From Neonectria sp. B-13 (lineage: Eukaryota; Ascomycota; Sordariomycetes; Hypocreales; Nectriaceae), in contig NOKP01000002.1 of assembly GCA_002682825.1 (NCBI GenBank), positions 3,971,378 to 4,035,377 on the forward strand: a stretch of 64,000 nucleotides of DNA. The letters run 5' to 3'. How positions within the stretch are numbered: the stretch's first letter is position 1; each line of letters opens with the position of its first letter. The translations under genes and the position numbers were made by a program. This document shows positions 44,746 to 55,310 of the stretch, piece after piece. Below the pieces are notes generated by a model. That model worked only from the letters and a program-made list of their open reading frames with translations. It had not been told where the DNA came from and did not search any database.

Positions 44746-46447
44746 TTGACGATTTCTTTACGAGAGACGACGAAGTTGATGATTAGCGTGCGATGATTTG
44801 TTTGTTTTTAGTTATTTTCTTCCCCTTCTCATTTCTTCTCTTTTCCTTTGACGGAAGCGAGCGGTGCCGTCCTCCTAATCTTTGATCAAAGTTGGATACG
44901 TCAGGTGCCTTTTTTCTTCATCTTGCCTACAATTTCTGGTTTCTCATTAGCCTGGAATTTTCTTATTGATCCTGTATCCCTATGCTTGGTCTTGTGGGTC
45001 GAGACCCCGGCTTGATGACAGGAAAAAGTTGATACCCCCAAAAGCGGCGATGATGGGAAGACATGGAGTGTTGGGTTCATGTTGCGGCCTGTTCCCCCTT
45101 GAGTCCTTAAACACCAACGACGCATAAACTGCTGCATCCTGCCTAGGAAATCATGTATACCCCGAGGGGCTGTGTTGTTTTTGGTTGAAAGTAATGGAAG
45201 AATGTCCTGAATGTGGAAGGAAGATTGTACTGGCGGCTGTTTACCGACTCGATATTGGAGGAAGGTTGGGGCTACCTGGTTCATGACGGTCCCCTGTCCA
45301 CTGGAATGGACTTGGGTTGGTTTGGACCTCCCCGTTTGTTTCTTTTACTGTTACGCCACGACCAAATTCGCATGCATTCCCTGGGGGAAGACACTGAGAG
45401 CCATGGTTCAGGTTACGGCTTGTATATCGCATTGTTGAGCATGGCGAAAGAGTAGGAACTTGGCCCGGCTTGGATACACTCCATCCCGCGTCACCAAAGC
45501 GATAGATTGTATGGGCAAAGGAGGTTCGCGCCTTCATCTGCTGCCCTGCAGAGAATAATCATGTTACGACTGGCATACCATCTACGTCTGGGATTTTCGT
45601 TAATGTTTTTTTTCTTTCACTTTCTTTCTCTTCATTTTTTCCTTGGTGCGCGTGTGGGACTAGACGTGCGATGGGGCGGTATCAACGACCTACAGAGACA
45701 GCGAGTCCTCATGCTCGGGCCAGCTTCACTCCTGATTGCGATGCCTGTTTCTTGGCTTGGAGGCTCTAAGGATGGCGGATATACGGGATGGATGGACACT
45801 GGACCGGATAGAATCAGATTGGGATCCCAACACAGGATACAACAGGGGTTTGGGCACTGTCAAGGCATTACCGTCGGTGGTAATGCGTGTGCTATGCGGA
45901 GAGATTGTCTGGCGATAGCGAGCCAAAGTTAGCCCGGGAGTGGGACATGTATGCGTCTCAGGTAGACAAATTGACACGACCAAAGCAATGAAGCTTAATG
46001 CCTCGGTGCCCCTTGATGTGTAACCCGTGATGGCGCAAAGTAAAGCGCCTGTCTAGTAAGCATTGCGCCAATGTAGATCTTTATGCGGGAGCGTTACGCG
46101 GAGCCGAGCTGACCCCTGGCCGTCGTAATATAGTCAAGGCTGATAGAGACACACGTGGAGTTGGGTGTGCTTGAACATGGCCTGTGGTTTCGGGAGCTCC
46201 GTCTACGTGTGAGCTCGGTTTTGCTTGCCGCCTTATTTCGAGGTGAAACCTCAACATGCCGAATCAACATATGATTTCTGCCGCATCTTTATCTATCACT
46301 GACTGGCCGTAGGTATTTATACCAAAAAAAATTGCTTAGAAGCTCGTTAGCTGTGCACTTCTATTTTACTGCCTAGATGTCAAGAATGCGTGCATTGAAA
46401 TTATGGCACAAGGCAAAAAGAGAAGAACAGAAGTTCTCGATCGAGTT
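44746..46447. other. intergenic region up to the tRNA
   Basis: The 3' UTR of the upstream gene is followed by ~1.3 kb with only short ORFs. A T-rich tract occurs near 45605-45645. A T run on the minus strand (complement of 46415-46419) lies ~30 bp past the tRNA and is a plausible RNA polymerase III terminator. Confidence 0.5.
46415..46419 (-). terminator. RNA polymerase III terminator (T run)
   Basis: Five consecutive T on the minus strand, about 29 bases downstream of the tRNA 3' end. Confidence 0.6.
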
Positions 46448-46529
46448 TGCGTAATCTGGGAATCGAACCCAGGGCTCCCCGACGTTGCTCGAATGGCAAC
46501 GGAGAATTTTACCACTAAACCAATTACGC
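46448..46529 (-). tRNA. tRNA-Gly(GCC) with an 11-nt intron
   Basis: The minus strand folds as a full cloverleaf. The acceptor is GCGTAAT/ATTACGC with discriminator A. The D arm is GTTT-AGTGGTA-AAAT. The anticodon stem CTCCG/CGGGG carries one G-T wobble, and the loop TTGCCAT has anticodon GCC. The T arm is CTGGG-TTCGATT-CCCAG. Between A37 and the last loop base lies an 11-nt intron (TTCGAGCAACG) whose GCAACG pairs with the CGTTGC around the anticodon, as expected for a bulge-helix-bulge substrate. The intron position is canonical for eukaryotic nuclear tRNAs. Confidence 0.95.
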
Positions 46530-46887
46530 TTGTTGATGATTTGGATGGTTGCAATTAATTCTTAAGTATGCTACGCGAAGTTCGAGTCAACTTCAACTTG
46601 AAAGGCTGTGTCAAGCCCAAGTGGAAATCTAGGTATAGGGAATGTGCAACCGTGAGAGGTTTATCAAGATAAATTTAAGAGAGTGTAATTGGGTTTCCTG
46701 GAGGTTTTTATAGAGAATATTAGGTCTTTACAGTACCCACGACGTCCAGGCCGAGGCCATTATCGCATGTGAGGAGCTGGGGGATACGCTGGCAATAAGC
46801 ACTATCACCATCGACAGGTCATGCATACCTCAAGGCGACAGTTGGCTACGCTGCACATGACTGCGCAACTCAGTTGGTAACTAGCCA

Positions 46888-48321
46888 AGCATAATCCCGT
46901 TTCCTGGGTCTAGCAGCGTCTCGAAGCCAACCAGATGTCATCGTTCTGACTTCAGCCACTCAGTAATCGGCTATCAATCGCTGTTGTTGGCTCACGATGG
47001 AGAGCAGCCTCAACCCAATACCATCGGTTTGCTTGTTCCTACTCCAGAGGGCATTGCCGCCCTAGTCGGTGTTTTCCACCAAGTGGCTCGAATCGGTTCA
47101 GCGGTATTGACAGGCACCACGGCCAGAGTCAGTCGTAGATGCGCGTCATGGGTTCTGGCTTTCGCACGGTGGCGTCTCCAAGTCCCACCAGCAGTTTACC
47201 ACGAGGGCGACGATGAAGCCATTCTCGACCAGTGTGACCCGGCAACTCTTTTCACAGTTTTTATTTCAAAAGAGGCAGAGCAGTCCACTAAGGCCACAGT
47301 TCACCACCAACTCGAGGATATCACTCAACTACTCGGACCGGAATCAGAATGCCCCCATAGCTCGATGATTCCCCCTGGTCTATACCTCTCTCAGCTTCAT
47401 CGTGAGCTGGGCTTTCATAAAAAATTGCTGCCCATGTTCCATGAAGCACTCGCATATGCCACCCCCCAAGTTCTTTTGACTGTTCATTGTGGCATATTTG
47501 CGCTCCTTGGCCGAACCACAACGCCAGGTCAATCACGATGGCAAGGCTCTAGGCTTAAGGGTCCCTTTTAGTCCCCTCTGCCAAATAGTGGAATAGTCGC
47601 GTCAATATGCGATACGCTCCGGGGTTTGAAGACACCGATGAGTTTCACCCTCCCGAACGACTACACCTTCATCAGCAATCTGCCATTGGTCTCCCAGCAC
47701 CTACAATTTCTTAGAGAAAGCTGTTCATGTCGTCGCTGTGCAGGGACTTTATACACTAGTTTGTGTTAGGAGGAAGCTTTCTTTGACTCTTTCTCATACC
47801 TAGTCATCGAAATATTAGCCTTTTCACTTCTCGGCTCCTCGCCACCGTCGCTTCTTTGCCGGTGTCCATCTAGAGACACGGCCACCAATAAGGGTGTCAC
47901 CAATAAGGGCCCTTCGATCGAAGTAAGAATGCGGGAAATTCTCAAGACGGGCAAATTTAGCCGGGCCCACACCACAGATATTCTCAACTGGGCTAGGAAT
48001 CTCGTGGGACATCCTGTTGATGAAGGAGAAGGTCCGTTTGTTGTGACCTATGGAAGGAGCCAGATCATCTACCCTAACCTGTTGGACACATTCCGCATTG
48101 AGAAAGAAGGCTACCTTACCTTACACTCTTTGCTAGGCATGTTGAGGTACCAGGGTGACTCGTGCAACCTCGTTACATGCCCCAGGCGGGTTCCCGCGCC
48201 TACGAACACCGATATCGATGACATTTCCATTCACCCGAAAGAACAAGTGTCCCAGCCGCTGAATCTTTTTAAAAACTTCCAGACATCGTGGGAATATCTA
48301 CCCAAGACGAGAAGAAACTAA
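46888..48321 (+). pseudogene. decayed gene remnant with two in-frame stops
   Basis: One reading frame stays open from ~46888 to the TAA at 48319-48321, except for TAG codons at 47569-47571 and 47767-47769. A frame this long with only two stops, and protein-like sequence on both sides of each stop, points to a decayed coding region. Recognisable segments include IPPGLYLSQLHRELGF, a Cys cluster (SCSCRRCAG), FFDSFSYLVIEILAFSLLGS and VVTYGRSQIIYPNLL followed by LDTFRIEKEGYLTLHSL. No in-frame ATG marks a convincing start, so the 5' end is probably missing. A different frame at 48381-48596 may continue it past a frameshift. Introns could remove the stops, but the nearby donor-like sites are poor. 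I do not recognise the family. It sits next to a tRNA gene. Confidence 0.5.
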
Positions 48322-48601
48322 ATGCCATGTTAATAGTATGCGACAGCAATAAGTAGTCTTTCTCAATCAAGAGATATCCTATGGCAATTCTAGTTGCCTT
48401 GGGAAACACGTTGTATTTAGAAAGATGCCCACACGGTCCTCAAGCGTTTTGGGGAATATGGGTGCATAATCTTGATCGTTTAAAAAGGAGGGTACCAAAT
48501 CGCGGTGGTACATGTCGTTCTGGCACAAATGAGACTCATCCTGCACATATTTCGTACCTTGTCACACTAATAGACTCTTTTGATATTTGGATTTAAAAGC
48601 T

Positions 48602-49441
48602 GCCAAACCAAAGTATACGTGCGCTTGTTTTACACCCAGACCATATCCGTACCAGCCAAGACTCTTACTATTTGAGCTCTTTTGCCCGGCGAGTCGGTGT
48701 CCTGACCCCGGGTGGAGATTCCGGGATTTGGATCGGGATGGAGACACGGCGTGAACTGTCAAACGGAACTCCACAGAGTCCACTCCGGAGCCTGAGTGGA
48801 TGCCATTGGCCAGAAGGGGGTGTGCACTATGAAAGCAAGCGTTGCCTGGTCAGCCGTAGGATTATTTACTTGCGACGTCATTTTTCTACGCGGCAGGAGG
48901 GGGTCGGTTTGGTGAGAAGGCTCCTACAGGCGCGACAGGATCAGCCAAAAGAGACATGCCTGCATGAGATCCATGTCGAAAGAGACCTAATGTGAACTTT
49001 TGCAATTTTACTGGTTTTCTTGTTGTCAGTAGCCCGTAACTAAAATATCCTGCTCGCAGCATATGTACAGGCATTGAAACCTGGCCCAGCCTCCCCAGTC
49101 CACCCACACCCCGGCCGCGTCCGCTGGCCTTGGTTTCTGGGGGAACCACACAGGCCGCAACAAAGCACACACGCACTTTGTGCGTCCTCTCGCACTCTTC
49201 CTTCTATCCCGATTCAATCCACCTTCATCTCACCATCATCTGCGAAAACGCCACCGGGGAATAGAATCCCCTCACCAAACGACAAACCTGCTTGATACTT
49301 CTCTGAGGTTCAAGACTATCTCACTTCCCTCGACGGCTAGTGTTCACCACTTTCAAGCTTGGCTGGGGCAGCCGATATCCTAGGCCCAGGCTGCATACCT
49401 CCATATCCCGACCGAAACCTCGACATTCCATTCAGCCCACC
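48602..49441. promoter_or_regulatory. upstream region and leader of the single-pass membrane protein gene
   Basis: About 840 bases with no convincing ORF. The last ~250 bases are C-rich and look like the leader of the gene at 49442. Confidence 0.45.
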
Positions 49442-50671
49442 ATGGCTCCCGCTCTCTTCACCACTCTGCGGAGTGTCATCTCATCAACCCAGTCCGCCTC
49501 TGGCACAACGGAAGCCTTGGACACTGTCACAGGGCACATTGCCCGGGCTCACGTCGTCCTGGCCGCTCGAGAAGCCAGCAAGACCAGTGAACGGTACAAG
49601 CCCACAGTGGATCCGAATTCAGGTGTGCTAGATCCTCACGACATCAACAATGTGGGCTTCTTCGTGTTATTTGCCATCATTGGAGTTCTATTCGTGGTGG
49701 GGGGCATCTGGTTCTTCTTCTGGGCCAAGAACGGCGGCTTCCAGTTCAAAGAGAATGACTGGGACGACTACAAAACGACGGTGCTGCGCCGCAGAGGCCC
49801 CAACGGCACCCTCCTTTCCGGCGCGACCGCCTCCACAAACCTGGGCGGAGGTAGTGTGTATAAGGACGTGGCCGATCAGGATGCGGATGCGGATGACGAC
49901 GGCAGAACCGTTGTCACAGAGGCTACAGCTCTGAGCGGCGTCACAGCCGGTGCGAGCGACATTGGAGCACGAGAGAAGCGCCGACGCAAGCAGGAAAAGC
50001 GAGACCGGGAGCGTGAGAAGAAGGGAAAGCGTACTAGCAAGCGACACGTTGGCGACCTTGGTGTTATGGACGAGGAGGCGGAGCAAGCTGCCAAGAAGGA
50101 ACTACGCAACTACCGACACGAAAAGGCCGCGCGTGTGGGTGGTCTGAACAAGGAGGCTGAGGGATCTGAGTGGGATGGATCAACCAACGCCGGCACCGAG
50201 TCCAATGTATCAACGAACCTGCTATCAGATCGCCAGAAGACTCCTACGACGACTCCCACCAGCACACCCACGAAGAAGACCAACGGTCCCGGCATCCGAA
50301 AGGTGTACTCCGTTGCCGACCGGCGAGAGGAGCGGGAGACGCAGCGAGAGGCCTCGCGAATGCGCTCCGAGGCCCGACGTCAACGCGAGGCGGGTCGCCC
50401 GGTGCGACGAGACTTCAGCTTCCAGCGGACGGACACCTCGCAGAGCGAGAGCCTGCTGGAGGGCTACAGCAGCGTCAGCGGCAGCCACCTGACGAGCAAC
50501 ACGAGCAACACGGCCAACACGGCCAGCGACCTGGGTACCAAGAGCTACCATCACCCTATGCCGGAGCTGCGAGAGCTGGAGCGCGAGAGGGAGCGCAACC
50601 GGGAGGAGAGGAAGACCCGACGGGCGGGATATCGACGTGGGCGACAGGACGAGGAGAGCGAAGTTGACTGA
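49442..50671 (+). CDS. single-pass membrane protein with charged cytoplasmic tail
   Basis: A single exon from the ATG at 49442 encodes 409 aa. The frame is open 34 codons further upstream, but without an ATG. One transmembrane segment lies at ~69-92 (FFVLFAIIGVLFVVGGIWFFFW). The ~68 residues before it are Ser/Thr-rich. The tail contains an aromatic-acidic patch (FKENDWDDYKTTVLRRRG), an acidic stretch and a very basic helical region (REKRRRKQEKRDREREKKGK). More Ser/Thr-rich sequence and a basic Arg-rich C-terminus follow. The layout suggests a type I or III plasma-membrane or endomembrane protein with a long disordered cytosolic tail. I do not recognise the family. The downstream Ssh4-like gene, on the same strand, also encodes a single-pass membrane protein. 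Confidence 0.82.
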   Translation: MAPALFTTLRSVISSTQSASGTTEALDTVTGHIARAHVVLAAREASKTSERYKPTVDPNSGVLDPHDINNVGFFVLFAIIGVLFVVGGIWFFFWAKNGGFQFKENDWDDYKTTVLRRRGPNGTLLSGATASTNLGGGSVYKDVADQDADADDDGRTVVTEATALSGVTAGASDIGAREKRRRKQEKRDREREKKGKRTSKRHVGDLGVMDEEAEQAAKKELRNYRHEKAARVGGLNKEAEGSEWDGSTNAGTESNVSTNLLSDRQKTPTTTPTSTPTKKTNGPGIRKVYSVADRREERETQREASRMRSEARRQREAGRPVRRDFSFQRTDTSQSESLLEGYSSVSGSHLTSNTSNTANTASDLGTKSYHHPMPELRELERERERNREERKTRRAGYRRGRQDEESEVD

Positions 50672-53609
50672 GTGATTGTTTGAGACGAGTAAGTGACCAA
50701 GGGGCTGTGCGCGAGAGGGAAATGGATCTGAATTTTGGGAATTGGATTGTTTGGCAATTTGCTTTCTTTGTGTTTTTATGGCTGGCTGGATGTGATGCTA
50801 TCATGAGGGCAGAACGGTTATGTCACTGGTGTCAGGTTTCTTGTAGAATACGAAATAGCTAGCACATACAATGCACAATGCACAATACACAATGGGGATT
50901 ATGGATTAAGCATACACGCTCTTCGTACAGTAAAATCTTCATGTAATTTCCCCGGACGGTAGCATTGAGGTTTCAATGATACGAACACTAATTGGCGGGT
51001 AATGAATGGATGCCTGCACCTACAATGGCAAAAGGGCCACCTGGCGCCCTAGACGAGGGAGATGCTGCTGGGTGCGGAAGACAACAAAGAGCTCTGATTC
51101 TCCCTCGTTGTGTTTTATTGATCTGAACGCCGGAAGACTCGGCACTATGGGACGTGGTGGAGGAGGGAGAGTGGTGGGTGATTTGATGTCTCATGTCGGG
51201 CTTGGCTGTTGTCGGCGATTTGTCTCAACCAACGAACGAGACAAGAATAGTGTGAACACCGCAAGCAAGCAGATGCAAGACTAGTGAGGTAGCAACTGTT
51301 AGACAATGCTCAAGCCAGTGCTTTCTGACACAATCGGACTCATGGTTCAGCATCGCGAGCTGGAGGTGAGGGGTGAGTGCGTTGGTATGTTGTGCATGGT
51401 GCTAGAGAACCAAACCATTGACATCCCCATTGTTAGACTCTTGTGCATGGTGGTGAGATCTGTCGCGACGTCAACAACCCGGGTCCGAATCATATCTGGA
51501 GTTGGGATTTGGCGGATTAGACCCTGAGATTGTCTTACACGGTCACACTCCAACTGCGGAGTCCACACCCACCCACAATTTGATATATCGACCACCAGCT
51601 CACAAAAAGTGCGACTCAAGGCAGGGCTTTAACGCTGCCGTGTCTCGCCTCGTGACTTTGGTTTCCGAGGGTGTCGGCGGACGGGTTGTTTGTCTCAGCT
51701 GGCAGAGCAAGTCCACCACCGAAACGGGGCCAAGCCCAGATCAAATTGAAGGCCTAGACAAGGAAGACGATGCAGGCGCCCCTGCCCTGGAGTCCACTCT
51801 GAATGAAGGCAAACATACTTGACGACTGCTCAGCTCGATCCGGGGCAGGGATGAAAATAGCAATTGCTGAGGCCTGGGTCTGGATCTGCAAGGGGCGCAG
51901 GGGCAAACGTGTGGGAAAACTGTCAAGCCATGAAACCGGAGGCGCTTCAGCTGGTGCGAGTAGCCGCCAGCGCCCCCCAACGGCGTTTATGCAAACGGAC
52001 AGAGGAGCATTTCGTCGCGAATGGGTTGGTTCTGGCGTTTAAACAGGGGGGAGATATTGCTGTAGGTAGTCCAATGTTGTTGTTTTAGGAGTGCCGCACT
52101 GCATGGCCTGATTTGATGAACTACTGTACGTGTATGTACTGCATTGAGCGATTGAATCCTTGGGGAGATCAGGAATTGGATTGGGATTGGGGTTGGGATT
52201 GGCGGCGCCTTACGTCACTCTAACCACGGCCGTCGTCAGCCCAAAGGAGGAAGAGGCTTAGTCACGGCTTCGGCCGGGGATCCATGGGGATCTTTGGGGC
52301 GCTGGCTTTGGCTGTACGTACCCTGGCAAGGCACAGCGAGTAGTGTAAGGGCGATGATGGAAGAAGTACGTAGCATCCATGGGTTCCATGGGTTCCATGG
52401 GTTCCATGGGTTCCATGACACTGGCATTGCTGAATTAGGCGTCGCAGTGACATCCTCCTTCGGCACGAGGCGTCCTTGACAGGTGCAGGTGCAGTACTTG
52501 GGATTCCCCGCCGCAGCATTAGCCGCCTCCGCAGCGACCTGGCGCGAGGCACTAACACGCCACAGTGCGGCCGGAGGTACCCCCCGCCGAGTTGTCCCGC
52601 CGCTTCCGTCCCCCAACTCTCCGGAAGCCGCCTCGTAATTCCTGGCAGTGGTGCACCTCAGCGCATTGATACGGGGCAGTCAACTGGAAACCCACTGGAA
52701 CTTGGCCCACTGGAAAACAAACCCGCACGCAACCCGCTGAAACTGCGCTGCATCATCGCCTGGAAATGGTCCAGGCACCGGGCCTTATTAGGCTGACGAG
52801 TATCGCTCCTCTGTCGAACGGAGACAATACGTATGCTCGCCCAGACTTGTATTCGTATGCCCCCCCCTGTATACCATCTGTGGCCTGAGGGAAGTTTCTC
52901 TTTTTGCTTATTATTCTTTTGTTGCATCGACAGCTGCACTGCGCTGCACCCGTACTGTACTGCATTGTATTGTACTTGGTGTGCTGGCTCTCCTTGTCGG
53001 TGGCGACATCGCGTAGGCCAAGAAAGCCTGAGCCTCCTCCCGCTTCACTCCTCCCGCTTCAATTCCCACTTCCCACTGTATTCGTACCTACCAACCACCC
53101 TTGCGTCTCCTCCCCTTCCCCCATCTGACAGCGCCCTCCATCCCCCATTCTCCGTCCTCCGCTCTCCGTCTCCTCAGTCCTCAATCCTTCCTTTCCATCC
53201 GCACGTTCGCGAACCCAAAACGACACTCCCTACTACCGCCTCGTTTTCTTTTGCCTTCTCTTTCCCTGCGCCCTCCTCCGCTTCTTCTGCCGCCTCTGCC
53301 TCCGCCTCCGGTCCGTCCTCCTCGCCCCCGCGATTGATCTTCCCGGATGCTTCTGTCGCGGCGGTGACGCCGTCCGCCTTTGCTTGCCTGTGGCCTGTCG
53401 AGACTCCGTTCCCCGTGCCCCGACCAACCGACCCGGCCGATACTGTACGATCGATACGCACTCCCACCAAACCTACCAACCACTCACACGAGTCACGAGC
53501 CACGACTCGCACTCGCTCGCCTGAGCCCTCAACCCCGACCTCGACCTCGACTTCGCCCTTGCATCCCACAACCACCCGCCCACTCATCCATCCGTCGGCC
53601 GTCGCCATC
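50672..53609. promoter_or_regulatory. long upstream region of the Ssh4-like gene
   Basis: This 2.9-kb interval has no convincing gene. It contains a perfect decamer repeat (52377-52416). From ~53030 to the ATG it is strongly C/T-rich, as is common for leaders of well-expressed fungal genes. An open frame covers this leader and continues into the first exon, but it has no protein character and I treat it as leader. Confidence 0.5.
52377..52416. repeat. decamer tandem repeat, 4 perfect copies
   Basis: The unit is CCATGGGTTC. Identical copies suggest recent expansion. It lies ~1.2 kb upstream of the Ssh4-like start codon. Confidence 0.9.
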
Positions 53610-55310
53610 ATGGGGATCAACACGTCCCCCTCATCCGCCTTCACCGGCGTCATCATCGGCCTCGTCTCATCCTTCGGTTCTATTATCCTCATCGCCCTCG
53701 TCATCTTTATCTTTTGGGTCTCAGGCTGCGCAAGCACCGGCCGCATCATCCTCGATCGCCTCGGCCGCCCCGGCGAATACGATGATGAGCAAGCATTTGC
53801 CCGCGATGAAGCTGAGGCCCTCGAGTCCATGGACGACATGGCCCGTCAGGAGTATTTACGAGCAAAGGGTATGCCTCTTTTCTCTTCCCTTCCTTCCCCC
53901 TCTCTCCCCCCTCTGCTGCTTATCGCCACACGTGCGCCTTGGCTTCGTGTTTGCTGACATCCTCTCCACATGTAGCCTACGTCACTGCGAATCCCGCTGA
54001 GTCGGTCCAGACAGACATCTCGCTATCGCAATACCTCGCCATTCAGGAAAAGGGCGTCTCCGCCTGGGAGTTTGAACCCGAACTGGAAATCGCAAACTGC
54101 TTCGTCGAGGGTCGCACCGAAATCGAGTTCTTCGACTCCGAGTGCACTGTCATGAGCAACCTTCCCGTCCCCAAGCAAAACGACGTCTACTACTGGGAGA
54201 CCAAGATCTACGACAAGCCCGAGAGCACTTTGCTGAGCATTGGCATGGCCACTAAGCCATATCCTCTCTTTCGGTTACCCGGTGAGACCTCGTGACACCC
54301 CGTCAGGCCCTGCCGCCATGACCTGCTAACACATGATACCAGGCTATCACAAGTACTCCGCCGCGTACCAGTCCACCGGATCCCGTCGCTACAACCAACC
54401 GTTTAACGGCACCCCGTATGGGCCGCAACTGGTCCAGGGCGACGTCGTTGGTGTCGGCTACCGCCCCCGGACAGGTGCCATCTTCTTCACCCGCAACGGC
54501 AAGAAACTCGACGAGGTGGTCCACGGCCTCAAGGCGCAAAACTTCTTCCCGGCCATCGGTGCCAACGGCCCCGCGATCGTCCACGTCAACTTTGGCCAAG
54601 CCGGCTTCGTCTTCATCGAGGCCAACGTTAAGAAATGGGGCTTGGCCCCCGTCACCGGCAGCTTGGCTCCTCCGCCCCCGTATGGCTCCGAGCAGGGTAG
54701 CATTCTGTTGGAAACCGGCACCAAGGATGGCGCCTACACCTATCCTCAAGGCCGGGGCCACAGCCACTCGGTGACCGCGGGCTCCTATCACACCCGCAAC
54801 CCTACCAACAACAGCAACAATTTGAACCCCCAGCACGGGCGGACACGCAGTGGCAATTTCCGCGTTCTCCCCCCAACGAGCCCTGGACCAGTTAGAAGCC
54901 CAACCGACATCTCGTTGGCTCGCTTTGTGCCATCTGAGGAGAGTGGTGAAGCTAGCGGCGGACTCGGCCTTCAGCAGGAGACACACAACCACAATCCCTT
55001 AAACCTACACCTCGAAGACGCAACGAACCCGCCTCCCGAATACCAGAGCCCGGATCACTCAGAGAATGGGGATGACCGAAGATATAGCACCGAGAGCGAG
55101 GAGAATGCCCCACTTATCCGAGTCCTCAACCGCAGTCGAGGCAATTCAGCAGCAACCGTTGTCCCCACGGGCCAGAGCCCGAGCCAGCAGCGACCACCTG
55201 TTCCCAGCTATAGTGACGCAATACAGCAAGGCGCTGGTCGGGATAGGAGTGGTACCGCCGAGTCGAATGAATCTACGGATTCTGGAAGCAGTGGCGGCGG
55301 ATCCATCTGA
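53610..55310 (+). CDS. Ssh4/Ear1-like SPRY-domain adaptor of the Rsp5 ubiquitin ligase
   Basis: There are three exons: 53610-53868, 53976-54281 and 54343-55310, giving 510 aa. Introns are 107 and 61 nt with GTATGC/GTGAGA donors and TAG/CAG acceptors. A transmembrane segment spans ~12-36 (VIIGLVSSFGSIILIALVIFIFW). The SPRY/B30.2 domain spans ~120-290, with a VYYWETKIYDKP strand and a VVGVGYRPRTGAIFFTRNG core. The tail carries PPxY-type motifs (PPPPYGSE and NPPPEYQSP), which bind WW domains of Rsp5-type HECT ligases. Ssh4 and Ear1 in yeast are endosomal/vacuolar adaptors that recruit Rsp5 to membrane cargo for ESCRT sorting. Length and order match. The role in this fungus is inferred. Confidence 0.92.

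Noticed and set aside
52833..53609. Upstream extension of the Ssh4-like protein through its C/T-rich leader
   Set aside because: The sequence is low-complexity Ser/Pro-rich and typical of pyrimidine leaders; the ATG at 53610 precedes the expected membrane segment.
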